DNA of 64,000 nucleotides from an uncultured Shewanella sp. (GTDB lineage: Bacteria > Pseudomonadota > Gammaproteobacteria > Enterobacterales > Shewanellaceae), in assembly GCA_947503555.1 (NCBI GenBank), contig CANNEE010000013.1:79535-143534 (forward strand). The letters are read 5' to 3'. The translations under genes were made by a program, and so were the position numbers. Below, piece by piece: positions 62,550-64,000 of the stretch. Numbering within the stretch: position 1 is the stretch's first letter; every line of letters starts with the position of its first letter. The notes beneath the pieces are model-generated. The model made no database searches. It saw only the letters and a list, made by a program, of their open reading frames with translations, and had not been told where the DNA came from.

Positions 62550-64000
62550 TTACAGCTTATAGTTAACACTGATCATAAACAGATGCGCTTTGTAGTCATG
62601 GCTGTTGCTGCCAAAGCCAACCACATTCCAGATAGCATCGGGGGCGATGTCACTGGCGGCATCATTGTCTTCATAATTCTCTAGCTTGTAGTCAAAGCGT
62701 AGTGCCGTGTTGGCACTGGCTTGATATTGAGCGTAGAGGTTGAGGTTATGCACCTTAGCAAAATACTCACCGTAATCGCCGGTTAGCCCTTGGCTGACGC
62801 GGGTATTACTATCAGAATCTGAATAGTTGTAATCCAACCCTAGGGCTAGCTTATTCTCCATCAGATTGCGATAGCTAAGGCCTAGACCAATCACATCTAT
62901 GCTGTCTTCAATCTCGGCGTTCCAATTAGCAGTGTTGAAGTTATTGCTACCAGCCTGCTCTGAATCTATCGTCTGCATGCTGTAGTAAAGGCTAAGGTCG
63001 ACATCATTGCTAACCATATAGTTCATACTGGCATCTAGATTGAGGCTTTCAGACTCAGTGAGTCCGATTTGAGTCTCATCATAGTCATCCATGGCATAGC
63101 CAAGATTCAAATCTAAGCTGAGCGCATCGGTTGGCGTATGCGTGATACCCGCAGTCACTTTAGTGCGACTTCTATCGGCAAGGTTGTACTTTCTTAGTAA
63201 GTTGTTGTTCTCAGATGAGGTCAACTTAGAAGCTTGATAAGCACTACCATCGCGTTTGGCAAATTCCCCTTTTAACCAAAGATTCCACATCTGCAGGTTA
63301 TTGAGCTGAAGCTTAGCCCACAGCTTGTGTTCATCTGTAGTTTCGCGGTCGCTGTAGTTACGCTCGTCCTGACGATAGTCATAACCACCTAACAGCTTAA
63401 TGCCACTGGCGATGCGATAGTTCGCCGCTAACTTAGCTCTATGGGTGGTGATATCATAGGGCGTATTATATGCTGCTTTGCCATTAACATTATTAATGCT
63501 GATTTGAGTCCACTCTTGCACCTGAGTCTTATTGTCTCTATCACGGTAGTCATAGCTGGCGGTCAAACGCAGCCCAGAGCTAACACGAGACACGGCCTTA
63601 AGATTCAGTCCAGTGATATCAACCTTACCATCATAGGCTTCACTCGGCAGTTGATAGCCATAACCTGAAGTGACTAAAGCTTGGTCTTGGGAGAGCTGAC
63701 CATAGTGCAGCTTGCCGCTATAGACAGTGCTTTTTCCTGAGTAGAGTCCAGAGAGTGAAAGGATATGGGCTTCATTATCAGGACTTAATGCCATGGTGCC
63801 TTGGGTTAATGCGCCAAAGGTAGGATTAAAGGCATTATCAAAGCTAAGCTGTGCATTATCATTGCTAAAGCTAGAACCACTATAGTTAAGTACGGTTAAC
63901 CAGTTGTTGCCGCTAAAGCTTAAACCTGCATCGACAGTATTGGTGTCATAGTCAACAGGTGTTGGCAGCATCATAGACTGGTTGTAGAAACTACCTGAAG
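62550..64000 (-). CDS. mtrB: Outer-membrane beta-barrel MtrB, N-terminus beyond the window
   Basis: The frame is open to the right edge, so only the C-terminal part (about 483 residues of roughly 700) is present. The barrel ends KVSVNYKL-like in MISVNYKL. It matches S. oneidensis MtrB over its whole visible length as I remember it: SGSFYNQSMMLPTPVDY, NAFNPTFGALTQGTMALSPD, SQDQALVT, WTQISINNVNGKAAYNTPYD, LRKYNLADRSRT, SDSNTRVSQGLTGDYGEYFAKVHN, IWNVVGFGSNSHDY. MtrB is the sleeve through which MtrA passes electrons to MtrC. The CxxC motif and signal lie outside. By homology mtrA and mtrC should be just right of the window. Confidence 0.93.
   Translation of the reverse strand, partial: SGSFYNQSMMLPTPVDYDTNTVDAGLSFSGNNWLTVLNYSGSSFSNDNAQLSFDNAFNPTFGALTQGTMALSPDNEAHILSLSGLYSGKSTVYSGKLHYGQLSQDQALVTSGYGYQLPSEAYDGKVDITGLNLKAVSRVSSGLRLTASYDYRDRDNKTQVQEWTQISINNVNGKAAYNTPYDITTHRAKLAANYRIASGIKLLGGYDYRQDERNYSDRETTDEHKLWAKLQLNNLQMWNLWLKGEFAKRDGSAYQASKLTSSENNNLLRKYNLADRSRTKVTAGITHTPTDALSLDLNLGYAMDDYDETQIGLTESESLNLDASMNYMVSNDVDLSLYYSMQTIDSEQAGSNNFNTANWNAEIEDSIDVIGLGLSYRNLMENKLALGLDYNYSDSDSNTRVSQGLTGDYGEYFAKVHNLNLYAQYQASANTALRFDYKLENYEDNDAASDIAPDAIWNVVGFGSNSHDYKAHLFMISVNYKL

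Overview
The window is a gene-dense stretch of a Shewanella chromosome. This rests on gene content and order: a branched-chain acyl-CoA degradation operon, a pst-phoU operon with enlarged permeases, the four-gene oleABCD long-chain olefin operon, a PanP-type decarboxylase, and finally a partial beta-barrel that I recognise as MtrB of the extracellular electron-transfer conduit. As far as I remember it, the order resembles the S. oneidensis region from the SO_1677 genes to the mtr cluster. No rRNA, tRNA, CRISPR array, prophage or transposase gene was seen.

Layout. 1-1280: 3' end of a secreted thrombospondin type 3 repeat protein. 1400-9500: seven-gene valine/isoleucine catabolic operon behind a LiuR-like palindrome. 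9600-13800: small membrane protein, S9 peptidase lipoprotein and the ABC-F protein YbiT. 13800-22000: 799-residue double-PilZ protein, M17 aminopeptidase, LETM1-like small protein and a dual-sensor GGDEF-EAL protein. 22000-29500: DUF1415, LysE exporter, DUF4136 lipoprotein, Fur-box TonB receptor, DUF2797, a 266-bp palindromic repeat element and an EamA transporter. 29800-36100: GcvR-like ACT protein, then Pho box-pstC-pstA-pstB-phoU. 36100-42400: prepilin, BCCT transporter with a structured leader, YajD, DUF1289, and a LysR / cytochrome b561 / YceI group.

42500-46850: DUF4382 lipoprotein, then an overlapping four-gene ECF sigma-factor module that ends in a repetitive basic DUF3106 protein, convergent with a beta-barrel gene. 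47200-54150: methyltransferase, oleABCD and a GFA-family protein. 54800-61500: GRAM-like protein, AzlCD exporter with an AraC regulator, PanP, a GAF-GGDEF cyclase, a UDG-family protein and a membrane protein. 61680-64000: periplasmic solute-binding protein and the C-terminal two thirds of mtrB, running off the window.

How it fits together. Three cyclic-di-GMP proteins (PilZ, GGDEF-EAL, GAF-GGDEF) and two branched-chain amino acid modules (catabolic operon, AzlCD exporter) recur. The signals that known gene functions explain least are non-coding: the palindromic element at 27618-27883, a pair of mutually exclusive hairpins between oleA and oleB, and a multi-hairpin leader with a terminator before the BCCT gene. 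Start sites were moved inward from the longest frame for several genes on ribosome-site or family-length grounds; each entry says so.
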